A DNA stretch of 64,000 nt, from NCBI GenBank assembly GCA_003342815.1, contig PTEX01000031.1:2991984-3055983 (forward strand). The letters are read 5' to 3'. This DNA comes from Eudromia elegans (Eukaryota; Chordata; Aves; Tinamiformes; Tinamidae). Positions 1-10,135 of this stretch are shown here, piece by piece (position 1 is the stretch's first letter; every line of letters starts with the position of its first letter). The position numbers and the translations under genes were made by a program. The notes under the pieces were generated by a model, which was not told the DNA's origin, did no database searches, and worked only from the letters and a program-made list of their open reading frames with translations.

Positions 1-75
1 CCCTATTTCACTCAAGAATGAGTCCCCCAGACATATTCAGCATTATACCAACAGGTGTAGTGATTCTTAACTTAC

Positions 76-170
76 GTTCCTGATGCTCTGACTCCTCTCT
101 TGCTCGGAGTATCCTGAAATGTCCATCTTGACCCATGAACAGCTCCGGTGCGAGCACTTTGCCCTCAGTC
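76..170 (-). CDS. Candidate internal coding exon, 95 nt, gene unknown
   Basis: On the minus strand a pyrimidine-rich acceptor (ctctcccatag) precedes this stretch and a full-consensus donor (GTAAGT) follows it. The enclosed frame is open throughout and reads TEGKVLAPELFMGQ, then GHFRILRAREESEHQE. Entry phase is one base completing a codon, exit phase is one base into a codon. It keeps several CpG dinucleotides (CTCGCACCGG, CTCCGAGC) in a CpG-poor neighbourhood, which is typical of coding or constrained DNA. I do not recognise the protein. The phase fits the candidate exon at 504-556 across a 333-base intron. It could also be an exon of a non-coding RNA, or a chance pairing of splice-like sites. 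Confidence 0.33.
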
Positions 171-503
171 CTATGGGAGAGGAGGTACAAAGCAGTGAGA
201 GAACTCACAAGGCTGAAGAAACAAATGCTCTGGAGCCCAGATCTCTACAAGAACCATTCTCCAAAACCAATCTGAAATTCCCCGTAATTGATTAATTGTT
301 GAGCCCTTTGCAGAGTAAAGGGAAGAGCGTGGCCAGCTGTGGATGAACCGTCAGCCCCACGACCTGGTGCAGAGGGATCTGCCCATGTGCCCTATAACCA
401 ACAGCCCCACTCAAGACAGACAAAAGAGATTCTCCCAAACCAGCAAAAATGAACCCGAGAAAACCTGCTTCTCTGAAAAACGTCCGTGCCAGACAGTACT
501 CAC

Positions 504-556
504 GAGTTCTGCCAACAGAAGCAATTTTGTACCAGGCTACTGGGACGTTTGAGAAA
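504..556 (-). CDS. Candidate internal coding exon, 53 nt, upstream partner of 76-170
   Basis: On the minus strand the acceptor tttttgaccacag precedes it and a strong donor (GTGAGT) follows. One frame is open across all 53 bases and reads FLKRPSSLVQNCFCWQN with two bases left over. Those two bases combine with the first base of the candidate exon at 76-170 to make a serine codon, so the two would join without a stop. The intron between them would be 333 bases. No ATG or further upstream exon was identified. Sites of this quality occur by chance many times in 64 kb, so the support is the phase match plus the CpG content of the partner. Confidence 0.25.
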
Positions 557-3500
557 CTGTGGTCAAAAACTGCTTATATCCTTATGAGAAAAAAAAAATG
601 AGAACTGGCTACGGTACAGTTTTGTATTTTTATGAACTCCAGGGACAAACAATAAATAGGAATTTAGCTTGGAATTCTCTACTAAAGACCCTCTCCCCAT
701 AGAGATGTAAAAATGCCAATTTGTGTGTCGCCCTCCCCCAAATCCTTTTTTTTTTTTGTTTAGTTTATCTTTTTAACAGATTTTTGGAGACACGGAGTTT
801 ACTCTTGAGAAAACTAAATCCATAAAATAAAACCCCACTCTTCTTCCCCCGCTGCTTTCAGCCCAGGGGGAGCTCCCTGCTCCCAGGGCCCCATCCCACC
901 TCCCAGCAGCTTCTCCAGCACTGAAGGAGGTGCTGGGAATTGCCCCCTCCTACAGCAGCTGCTGGTACCAAACCCCATGTCTCTGGTACCCAAAATGAAC
1001 CTACAGCCGACACTTTTAGGAGAACACACAGGACTTCTTTTAAAGAACACTAAACTAAAAAATAACCAATAGTCCTATTGCCCCTCACACATTAGTCACT
1101 TAGACTATGTATTTTCTTGCTCCAGAACCTACCAAACCCAACAGAGCCTGTAAAGAGCAAAGGAGAGAACATTAAAAACTAGGTACAGCCTTTCCTCCAA
1201 GACACTTATCAAGGTGGGAAAATTATCTACCATGGTTCTTATTGCTGAGAGCCTGAGACAATTTTGAGGTTTCCTGGAGAAACTCAAACCTGCAATAAAT
1301 ACACCTCTTTCTTTACAACATGTCAAGTTTTCCTGGTGTGCTATTTTTTAAGACATTTGTAACAACAACAACAAGAGAATAATAGTGTGTAAATTGATAT
1401 AATCTATACAGAACATATTAGAAATCCTAAACTACTTAATGGGACTATTGGCATATGCAAATCATTAAATACTGCTTTGCTATTCTTTTCCCCAAACTTT
1501 TAAAATAATTCAGCTCAACTCAGCTGTTTCAGGCTAGTCCTGCTATAGATCCCCCCCAAAATAAAACTTAAACACCACTTGGTGACATGAATGAGGGAAA
1601 AAAAGTTAAACACACAATAAAGGGGAAGAACTTGGTGATTGTGGTATCTATCCATTTGCTAAAAAGGATCCATTTAGGGTTCACCTGTGATGGAGCAAGC
1701 ATTTGGCTTTACAACAGGCTAGATCCAAGAACCAGGCGGTATCTCTGTCTTTGCTATGGACCAGACGCTGTCAACAATTTATGACAACAGCAGTAATGTT
1801 CTCCCTTTAGGACCACCTTAGCAAGGAGGTTAATAACACTAGTAGTAAGAACAGTAAATAATAACAAGAAAAAAAACATTGTGGTTAATGGCAGGCTGGA
1901 AAAGACTGGGCTTTTCCTCTGCAGAGAGAGCTGAGGACACGGATTTCTGCTCCCAAGTTACCCTGCTCAGGCTTTGGTGACCGCTATAAAACCCGTGGCT
2001 ACAGCCAGATTCAGGCATAGGTCTCAAGATCATCTCTTGAGAAGCAATAGCACAAGATTTCCAAAAAACAAACCAGGCCTGGCCTTGGAAAGATAGCGCC
2101 AAATCATTAGATCACTTCAGGGCACAGTGCTGATGACCTTCCAACTATGTTTATACAGAGTAATTGCAAAAAGCACAAAACTGGAGAGGAAGGACATCAG
2201 CTGAGAGCATCTTCGTCCAAGCCCATTTGCTGCATCTCTGCCTATCGCTGGTCAGAGGTTATCTGGCATGAAAGGACCCCTGCAGCTTCCTGCCACCTCA
2301 TCCTCACAGGGGTACCCACTCGACTCAACCCTAAGCCCAAATATTATTACAGACCGATAGTTGATTAGGCTGGCAGTGACCCACAGTTGTCACCATCTGC
2401 CTGCTGTTGGCTTGCAAGAAGTGAACTTGTCCATTCACAGCGTGGAGCAGGCCAGGTATCATCATGAAAAATCCTCATAAAGAATCTCAGTGGCACAACT
2501 GCCACTAAAGGAGGTCCTAGGTGTCTGTGGAGAGGCCTCAGTGTGACCGTCCTGGCACTGGCGAGCACAGGACCAGGCAGGATGTGTGCAGATATCTGGG
2601 GAACTGAAGATATCCCATCTCCAAGGCTTGGGCTCCAGTCTCTACGTCAGGACCCAAGTCATTTAAAAAGCATCAGAAACAACATTCTTCCTTAAAATGG
2701 CATAATGCAAGATTTGAATCTGGCCATGCTTTGAAAGGGGTTGCAAAATCTTTGCCTCTGTGAGCCTTGCGCTCTCTGATGGAATTTAGCCTATTCTCCC
2801 CTCCACTGAGCTATCAATGACATCTTATGCAATGGTAACATAAAAGAGGGTGACAGAATCTGCAATTTTGAACATAAAGCAAAAACTTTTTTTTTTTTTC
2901 TCCCAGCAACTTAATCGTTTTCTCCCTCCACTTCCCCAGGCTCCTCCGTTTCTGCTCCCCTCAGCAGCTCTGTGTCGGAGGGGGATGCTGAACTGCACGA
3001 CCTTATAGAATTAGCTACCTGCACAACTGCAAGCAAGCTCCGCTCTCTCTGCAGAGCCATCAAAGATACTTTCTTTTTTCATCAAAACCCAACATGTTAA
3101 CTAAACCACCATGACAAACTCTGTACTATTACAGCCAAATTTAAATGGCTGCTCAGTGATGCACAGCAACCTCTTGATATCTTCTTTTAAATTCCAGCCT
3201 GTTTTGTCTCGCTAACACAACCAGTTACAATTACATTGCTCATTCTTTCCACATCCTCTTCAACCACCTTCAGTCAGAACCCGTGTTTTTCATCCATTTG
3301 GGCCCTACTCTGTCCCTGAAGATGTAGAGATGACCTGGAGTAAATGGATAACACACCCCACCTGCTACCTGACTCTTGTACAAAATAAGCTAGAGAGGAG
3401 TTTCTGAGAGCTTGAATACATTGGCAATTGGCAGCTGCCTTTAGAAGTATATAGAAATAAAACATAAATGAGAATCACTCTGTGCTCTGATTTTAGTCAT

Positions 3501-4346
3501 TACCGGCCTAGATTTTCTAGCCCTTAGCACTTCAACTGCCCTCAGAATTCCTCAGCACTTCTCAATCAGGACCAAATTTGCTAACATTATGGAAACCAGA
3601 CGGCACTTTAGATCAGCGGCGCTCCTCTACCACGAGAGGCCCAGCACCGCATTAGGATCTTGATCTGAAGCACAGAAAAGCAGAAAAAAACGCATCTCCA
3701 GCAGAGCATCTCCCTGCGCTGTGGCTATCTGACAATATTAGGTGATGTTATTAGGCAACACAGTATTCCTCAGCTCTCTAGAGATCTTCTACCCACGCAG
3801 CCATAGTGTCAGGGCCCTCTCCTCTTGCTGCAGATCATGTTCATCAACAGATCACCTGCTCTACACCTAATCCCCCACAAAACATCCCAACAATTGCTCC
3901 AGCACATTATCTTTTGGAATACAGTTCCATTTGCTACTGAGTTAAACCAATTCGCCTGTATTTTGCCAAGGATGTGACATATGTCAACTACCAACATTAG
4001 TACTATGATATCTAACCAATTTATAGCTTTTACAGAGTACGTTCACTCTGATCATGCTCCTCTCAGACTATTTACATATACTTAAAAAAAAAAACTCCAC
4101 ACAGAGCCCTGTAACAAATATTCCCTGATGCACATTTGCAAAGAAACCGTCTACAGTTGTCTCAAATCCAGCACGACTCACATTACAGAGCAAGATGATT
4201 AAATAGACTGGCTCACCCAGCTTGTTTTTACACATCAATAAATAACCTCAGCGCAGCAGAAATAGGAGATGTGGCTTTCTGTTTGGAGTTAATTCAAACA
4301 CCGGCTTCTCTTCAGACCTTCCATACTGTGTAAACTGGAGCTGGGT
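557..4346. other. Non-coding stretch, no gene seen
   Basis: Nothing coding can be supported here. Open frames are under 90 codons and look random, with many cysteines and no motif. There is a poly-T at 748-757 and a T-run at about 2888-2900 that runs into a pyrimidine-rich tract. Base composition is mixed, with no long AT or GC block and no recognisable transposon end. Confidence 0.6.
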
Positions 4347-4369
4347 GAATAATTCATTATGAATTATTC
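4347..4369. repeat. 23-base AT-rich palindrome
   Basis: Two perfect 11-base arms, GAATAATTCAT and ATGAATTATTC, flank a single central T. The sequence just downstream (4370-4440) is rich in ATTCAATTAATT-type words, that is, homeodomain TAAT/ATTA cores. The arrangement could be a paired homeodomain binding site or a cruciform-prone sequence. Function is inference only. Confidence 0.6.
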
Positions 4370-6229
4370 ATTCAATTAATTTAATTTCTTCTGCTCACTA
4401 ATTAACTATCTTGACTTTTTTGAATGTTTTCATTATCTGAAAATTATTTACTCAACAGTTTCTATGAATAACTCCTTGCCTCTAGATTGTTCACAAGCAG
4501 ATTACTGCAAGAAATCAAAATTGTAAATTCAAGCTGTGCTGAAAAGATTTAATTAGACGCACAGATCACATGGCATTTTCCTAGTTCTTTACTGGGTGCA
4601 TTTAAGAAAAAAAATTAGATATCTCTTGCAAACATACCCGTTCCAAGACGGAAATTTGATTGCCAAAAACTCTCTAATAAATTAATTCTTAGCATAGGCT
4701 GAATTTATCTTAATCATTGAGAAAACAGTAAGCTAAATAGATTCAATTAGAAAGAATAAAGCACAACTTTTGTGTGCCTGTTTATTTAGCTGTTTCAGCT
4801 TCCCCAGGAGACCCAGTCCTCTGTTTGCCTCCAGCTCCCAGGGTATCTCCTGGCCCTGATGCTACTACTTAAGGGAAGAACCCAGGGCCACCACAGGGAA
4901 TAAATTCAAGGAGGTCTCCGGAGGCACGGAGTCTCCTTTAGCATCCATCCATGGTGAAAAGCTGTTCCTGACCTAGCTTGGCAGGCAACGGGGAGATCCT
5001 TACAGAGGCGCTGCGGCTCTTTTCCTACTTTCCAGCTGCAAAGGAGCTGCCAAAGAGGGAGAGGAAACAGAGATGGAGAAAAACAATGAGTAGGGCAAGT
5101 GTTGCCGTTTGATTCAGACTTTACACCTGAGCATTCAGAAACCTTGGCTGGATTCGCTGCTCCCTCGCAGTGCCCATCCATGCCCCAGGTCCCCAGCTCT
5201 GCCCAGGGACACGAGCCAGCCCTTCCACACTCGTGTGCTGGCTGGTCACAAGCACCAGAGGGAATGATGCAACGGGGACAGCTAAGACAAGCCAACAGAA
5301 AGAGATCAACCCTGTACCCATGAGCCTGCCTGAGCAATCATCTACACAGAACTGTTTGCATGCATGCAAAATATCTAAAAAGCTCCCTAGCTTGAGCTCT
5401 GCAAAGTAAATGTTCCTTTCATTTTCCCAGAATAAGAAGGGAAAAGAAAAATCCGGTGGAGAGTCTGGACATCTCTGTCTTCTTCCCTCTGCTGCTGCCG
5501 CTTATAAATGGGAAACATTCACACCTATTGCCTCCAGGGTGAGAGGAAAGGGAGAAGATGGCAAACAGGAGTCCACCAGCACGTAGAGTATTTCAGAGGG
5601 AAACACAGGCTGCTGACAACTGCTTCTCAGAGGAGATGGCAGCTGCTCTTCTCATAGGGGATGGAGGAGCGAGAAGCAGCCACGACTCCCTTCACCGTTA
5701 TTCAGTACCACCTGGGGGAATTGAGCTGCTGCCATCATCTAAAGGCAGCTGGCAATTTGCTTACCAATCTGCAGCCAGGAGTTATATCTGCTTCCCACCC
5801 AGGTGGGACAGACCAACTCCACTGTGGCCATCTCCTCAGGCAGGAACCGCCTGAAACGAGCTCCCCAAACACGTGCATGGCGAGTCACCTGCTCGAAGCA
5901 GAGCTATAAATTTAAAAATGAGGTGATGGTTAACCAGGTATTTATTTTAATAAGAAACATACCATATTTGAATGTATTTACCCACCAGATGAAGTCTTTA
6001 ACCCACTTCTGTGCAGATGACAAATTATTTTGATTTAGGCCTGAAAGCATTGGTTTGACCTTGTCCTTCAACACATTACAGACTAGAACTGAAGGCGATA
6101 CATAGCAGAAGGCTGTACATAGGCTTTGCCCAGGAGCACTGTCAAGCCATGTTGCAAATGAAATTCTCTTTAAAACATTCTATGATCGTGTATTACACAT
6201 GTATAAAATAGGACTGTGTAAAAAAAAAG
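4370..6229. other. Non-coding stretch, AT-rich then mixed
   Basis: From 4370 to about 4760 the sequence is strongly AT-rich with repeated ATTA cores and reads like an enhancer-type tract. From about 4800 to 5900 it is GC-richer and several overlapping frames of 75-145 codons stay open on both strands. These frames have no signature and several are mutually antisense, as expected of GC-raised random sequence. No repeat family was recognised. Confidence 0.5.
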
Positions 6230-6560
6230 TCTTTGACGTAAATGTATCTTATTCAGAGCCAATTAATTTTAATTAAAATTAGTACCCCACAAAATTCTCA
6301 TTCATAAAACAATCTTTCCACAATACAGCATGAAGCCACATTGATTAGGCTCCCTGGGGACTTCCTTAAATATTTACATCTGAATTTTAATTCTTCTCAC
6401 ACAAACACTCATTTCTCCACTACTGGAATTCCTCTTATTAAGCCTCCAGCATACGTGTTGCAGCAAACAGATGAAACTCTTGGTGACAATATGCATAATG
6501 AAGAGACTCCGTTCCTTACAGAGAAGGCTAATTAATCATTAGGTGAGTGCTAGTAAATTT
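6230..6560. promoter_or_regulatory. AT-rich candidate conserved element with TAATTA clusters
   Basis: The block contains an 18-base perfect palindrome at 6264-6281 (TAATTTTAATTAAAATTA), further TTAAAT and ATTAATTAATCATTA words near its right end, and a strong donor-like CATTAG|GTGAGTGC at about 6540. Dense homeodomain-type cores without simple-repeat structure are common in developmental enhancers of vertebrates. Conservation cannot be measured here. The alternative is neutral AT-rich DNA. Confidence 0.3.
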
Positions 6561-6842
6561 TCTGAATCACCAGGTTTCTGACAGACACGCTGTTAAGCCA
6601 GCAAAATGTCCACAGATGTTCCTAGCCCATCAGAGAGGAATGTATTCTCTCGAGGACTCGGAGCATCTTGTCACACTTTAATTTATTTATTTCTGAATTA
6701 AACAAAAAATTAGCAAGACCATGTAATGACTAACGTATACGCGCAAGTAAATAATAGCAACATGAAGCCCACTGATAATTAAAAGCAGTGCTGGGTTTTA
6801 AGAAGCTGAGGTCGGCATGAGAGGCATTGAGATGCCCAGGCT

Positions 6843-6854
6843 GGCGGATCCGCC
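6843..6854. repeat. 12-base GC palindrome
   Basis: GGCGGATCCGCC is a perfect palindrome carrying two CpGs in a CpG-poor region. It lies 40 bases before the hairpin at 6895-6920. No function is known to me. Confidence 0.6.
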
Positions 6855-6894
6855 GTGCTGCTCCACACCAGCCTGAGGACAATGGCACACAGAA

Positions 6895-6920
6895 AAAACC
6901 TTGAGTTTTCTCAAGGTTTT
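6895..6920. repeat. Perfect 11-base inverted repeat with 4-base loop
   Basis: AAAACCTTGAG, loop TTTT, CTCAAGGTTTT. The stem is perfect and would fold as RNA or DNA. It is short for a microRNA precursor, which usually has an arm of about 22 bases or more, so it is recorded as a hairpin only. Confidence 0.7.
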
Positions 6921-8199
6921 GCTTCGTTTTCTCCCCTCACCCCCAAGGACTTTGCCAGGACAGGTCCAACCATCCTCTGGGCTGATCCAGGCTCCTGCAC
7001 TTTGAGCTCAAGCACATGAGCAACAGATCATGTGTTCTGCAAAAGAAATGAGCTTGCGGTGGAGACTGGCCTGATCTGCTACCTGCACAGCCACGTTTTT
7101 GGGGTTAGTCAGCTGTATCCTCCCTTTGTACCAGAGTGAAATTAATTAAACAGGCTGCAATTTAGAACCAAAGAGGAGAAATTAAAAGCAGCATAAAGTC
7201 ACACTTAAGGAGGAAATGTTACATTTCAAAAATATGTGGATAAACGCACACACGCACACATATATATACACACACACATATATATATGTGAGCAATTTAA
7301 CAGATTTTAAACTCTTTCATATACCCATAGTGACTTCAATAAAGGGATGCACTTGTTTTTCCTGGAATTCAGCTCTTCTGAAGGTCAGGTTAGAGTTCGG
7401 ATTACTCCATCTATTTATGGGCACTGCCCAGCAAAGCACAAAGGAAGCTCTGTCTGGGAATAGCTGGATAAATGTTCCCAGCATCCTGCCACAACCTGAG
7501 ATGCACTGCTCACATTACTCCAACATTCAAATAACTTGACCAAGGAATAAGGAATTACGCTGCAGAGCTGCTGTCTAACAGCTTTGGGACTCTGAGTCCT
7601 GCCCTCCCATCTCTCTACGACGGGGCTATCAGCACAGTCAGCACAAGAGCAGCCTCATTTGTGTCTCTCCACCACTGGCATCGCACACAAACACACACAG
7701 TCAAGTCAATTCACTCCTCTGCATACGTGTGCTCGTGGGCTTGGGAGGGCTGTCTGCACTACATCCACCGCTGCCGTATGGGAAACCAGGGCAGAGCAAT
7801 AATTCAGATGAAACAAAAGCAAGGGCTAGAGAGAACAGCCTTCAGTCCGAATTATTAGCTTCAGAACACACTCTCTCTCACCCACTGGAATAGCTGCTGG
7901 ATCAGGAGCGGTGTTAACAATTTCAAGAGCTCGGTGTGCGATCGCTGGCAGATATTAAACGTGGGACACGCTAAGCGGCCAAGGGTTTCAAGGCAATCAT
8001 TTTCTCATCCTGTCTTTGGTTACTGAGGGTTGTTTTCCTACGCACTTATTTTCTATTGTGTAATCCAAAGACAAACACCAAGCAGAAGCTGAATTCTACA
8101 TGATTAAAATGAATCTCTTCAAATTCTGCATACCCAAATTCCTCTTGGTACCACTTTATTTTTAAGGGATGCCCAGCAAAGATTTACTGGGAGATGAAT
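6921..8199. other. Non-coding stretch with one microsatellite
   Basis: No gene seen. Apart from the CA/TA microsatellite at 7246-7290 the region is unique mixed sequence. The largest open frame (7216-7539) runs through the microsatellite and encodes its dipeptide repeats, so it is not a gene. Confidence 0.55.
7246..7290. repeat. Compound (CA)n/(TA)n microsatellite
   Basis: Alternating CA and TA tracts with two interruptions, about 45 bases. Likely length-variable. Confidence 0.9.
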
Positions 8200-8460
8200 A
8201 ATGCATTTATATCACATACTACTAGTAGCAAAAATAATCCTTAAATGTTTAATAAATATGCTGTAACGCTTTTAGTGAGCATGTTATAAATAAGTAACAA
8301 TGGATTTGCTATGAAATATTTATATGCATTTTGGTTATTGTTATGCTTTAACCGTTCAAGGAGCCATTCCTAACAAAGTGAAAGGAGTTATCAAGGTTAT
8401 GGATATGTTCTGTAAGCCATTTATAACGCAATATGCAATACAAATGCATTTGTAGAAGTT
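8200..8460. other. TTATAA-rich segment, possible ancient repeat or conserved element
   Basis: The segment repeats variants of a TTATAA / ATTTATA / AATGCATTT vocabulary (for example ATGCATTTATAT, TGTTATAAATAAGTAA, AAATATTTATATGCATTT, CCATTTATAACGCAATATGC) at roughly 30-60 base intervals without being a simple tandem repeat. It resembles the style of very old dispersed vertebrate repeats that survive as conserved elements, but I cannot name a family. It is not coding: stops are frequent in every frame. Confidence 0.35.
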
Positions 8461-10058
8461 TTTGACAAAGTACAAGTGTCTAACAAATCATTCTTACTAA
8501 ACTACATGAAGATATCAAATGGCTACATATCACTTAGAGAGAGATGTAAACGTATTGTAAAACAGTTGTATGTCATGCCATAGGGCACTTAAAAATACAG
8601 CGGTAGCTCTTGACAGGCCTCTCGGAGCACGTTCTCCTAGGAGTGTGCGTTAGAGACCGTACTGCAGGTAACCTGGGGTCTCGGGAGCACGGGTAACACC
8701 CAGAGAGGCACCCGGGGAGCATGCCGCTTGCAACTGCTTCCCCGAGCACGAGGCCAAGCACCAGCCCCTGGACCTGCTTGGCCCTATCAACCTTTAACAA
8801 ATACAGCATCCTCCTGGCAACAACGCGCCATTTAAAATAACATTAGTGAGCGATTCAAATGGATATTAACGCTGCGTTTGTATCACACACTTCAAACTCC
8901 ACTGCATCTGTACTGGCGATGGGGAGGGTGTCTTTCCAAGGCCCTCCGAGTGCTGCTGGTTTATGCTCCAGCCATCCCTGGCACTTCCAAAACTCCTACA
9001 AAACAACCTGATTGCTCATCTCCCGCAAAAGCACCAATGATCTTGAGCAATTGGCATCCACCACTCGTAGCAGCCATCAATGACTCCAATGCCCCACGCA
9101 GAACTGTTTTCATGGTAGAGAATCACAGCAATTTCCCATCACAGGGTGAAAAAAATAGCAAAATTGGTCAGAAAGATTTTAAACTTGTTTTAAATACTAT
9201 TACTAATAGCAGAAGAGTTCAAATTCCCCTTAGGATGCCACTCACCTCAGCACTAAGAGTATGGGATTTGGCTTGAAAAATTGCAACAAGGTGAAAAACC
9301 AGGAAAAATAATATTCAGGTCTGTGTTTCAGCTCATCAGTCAATACCCAGAATTACTGCAGTCTCATGAAACGGGCACGAGATGTACTGTAATTGAGCAA
9401 TAAATGAAGAATTTCTTTCAGTCCCTCCCAAAGACTTTAAATTGGATGCTGCAAGATAAAATAACCAAATCACTTGTTCAAAATATGGGATCATAACGGC
9501 ATTAAACTCCTAAGGAAATTCATACAATTTTTAATTCAAAAAATTTCGTTGACATTAAGTGCAATCATACAGCAACTGCAATGAAAATTTCATTGATCTA
9601 ATATTTTGTATGTAGTTCTACAGTGTTGATTCTGTCCCAAGTCAATATAAGGTTTGTACATATTGCATTGTATAGTGGGAGTTTGTCAGACATATATGAA
9701 AGCTGTTAGCTTTTGCTTCATTTTTGCCTTTCAAACTGTAAAATATCACCTTCACTCTATCCTTAGTCACTTGTAAAGGTAAATTCTTATCTCAACATTA
9801 TCCATATCTTCAGCTTTATAGTAACTCTAAAATATTAGAGGAAAATGCTTTCTAATAATGATACATTAAGGAACAATAAATTATACAGGAAATACTACTG
9901 AAGTCCTTAGAACATCCACATTAATACTAAATGAGTTCATCATTATTCATATAGCATAAATATAAAAAGAATTATCAATAATTAGACCATGACTTTCTAC
10001 TGTTAAACACCAGCAATATATTTCATTTTCAATGAACTCAAGCGATGCTAACAAGTCA
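8461..10058. other. Non-coding stretch, no gene seen
   Basis: The 132-codon open frame at 8878-9276 has no start context or motif that I recognise and is treated as chance. The part from 9450 to 10040 is AT-rich unique sequence with many ATTA/TAAT words and few CpGs. Confidence 0.5.
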
Positions 10059-10135
10059 CCCATCCTGCTGCAGGGCTTCGTGGCCAGAGCACCGACCCAC
10101 AGGATGGGTATGGCCGATGCATGAGCCCTGCAGCA
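10059..10135. repeat. Two interleaved inverted repeats (pseudoknot topology)
   Basis: Arm A CCCATCCTG (10059-10067) pairs with CAGGATGGG (10100-10108). Arm B TGCTGCAGGGCT (10066-10077) pairs with AGCCCTGCAGCA (10124-10135). The order is A, B, A', B', so the stems cross, and A and B overlap by two bases. The piece lies in a small CpG-raised patch (about 10068-10170) within AT-rich surroundings. All arms are perfect. Confidence 0.65.

Noticed and set aside
4906-5337. 143-codon minus-strand frame rich in Cys and Pro
   Set aside because: Several antisense and shifted frames are open over the same bases and no domain is visible.
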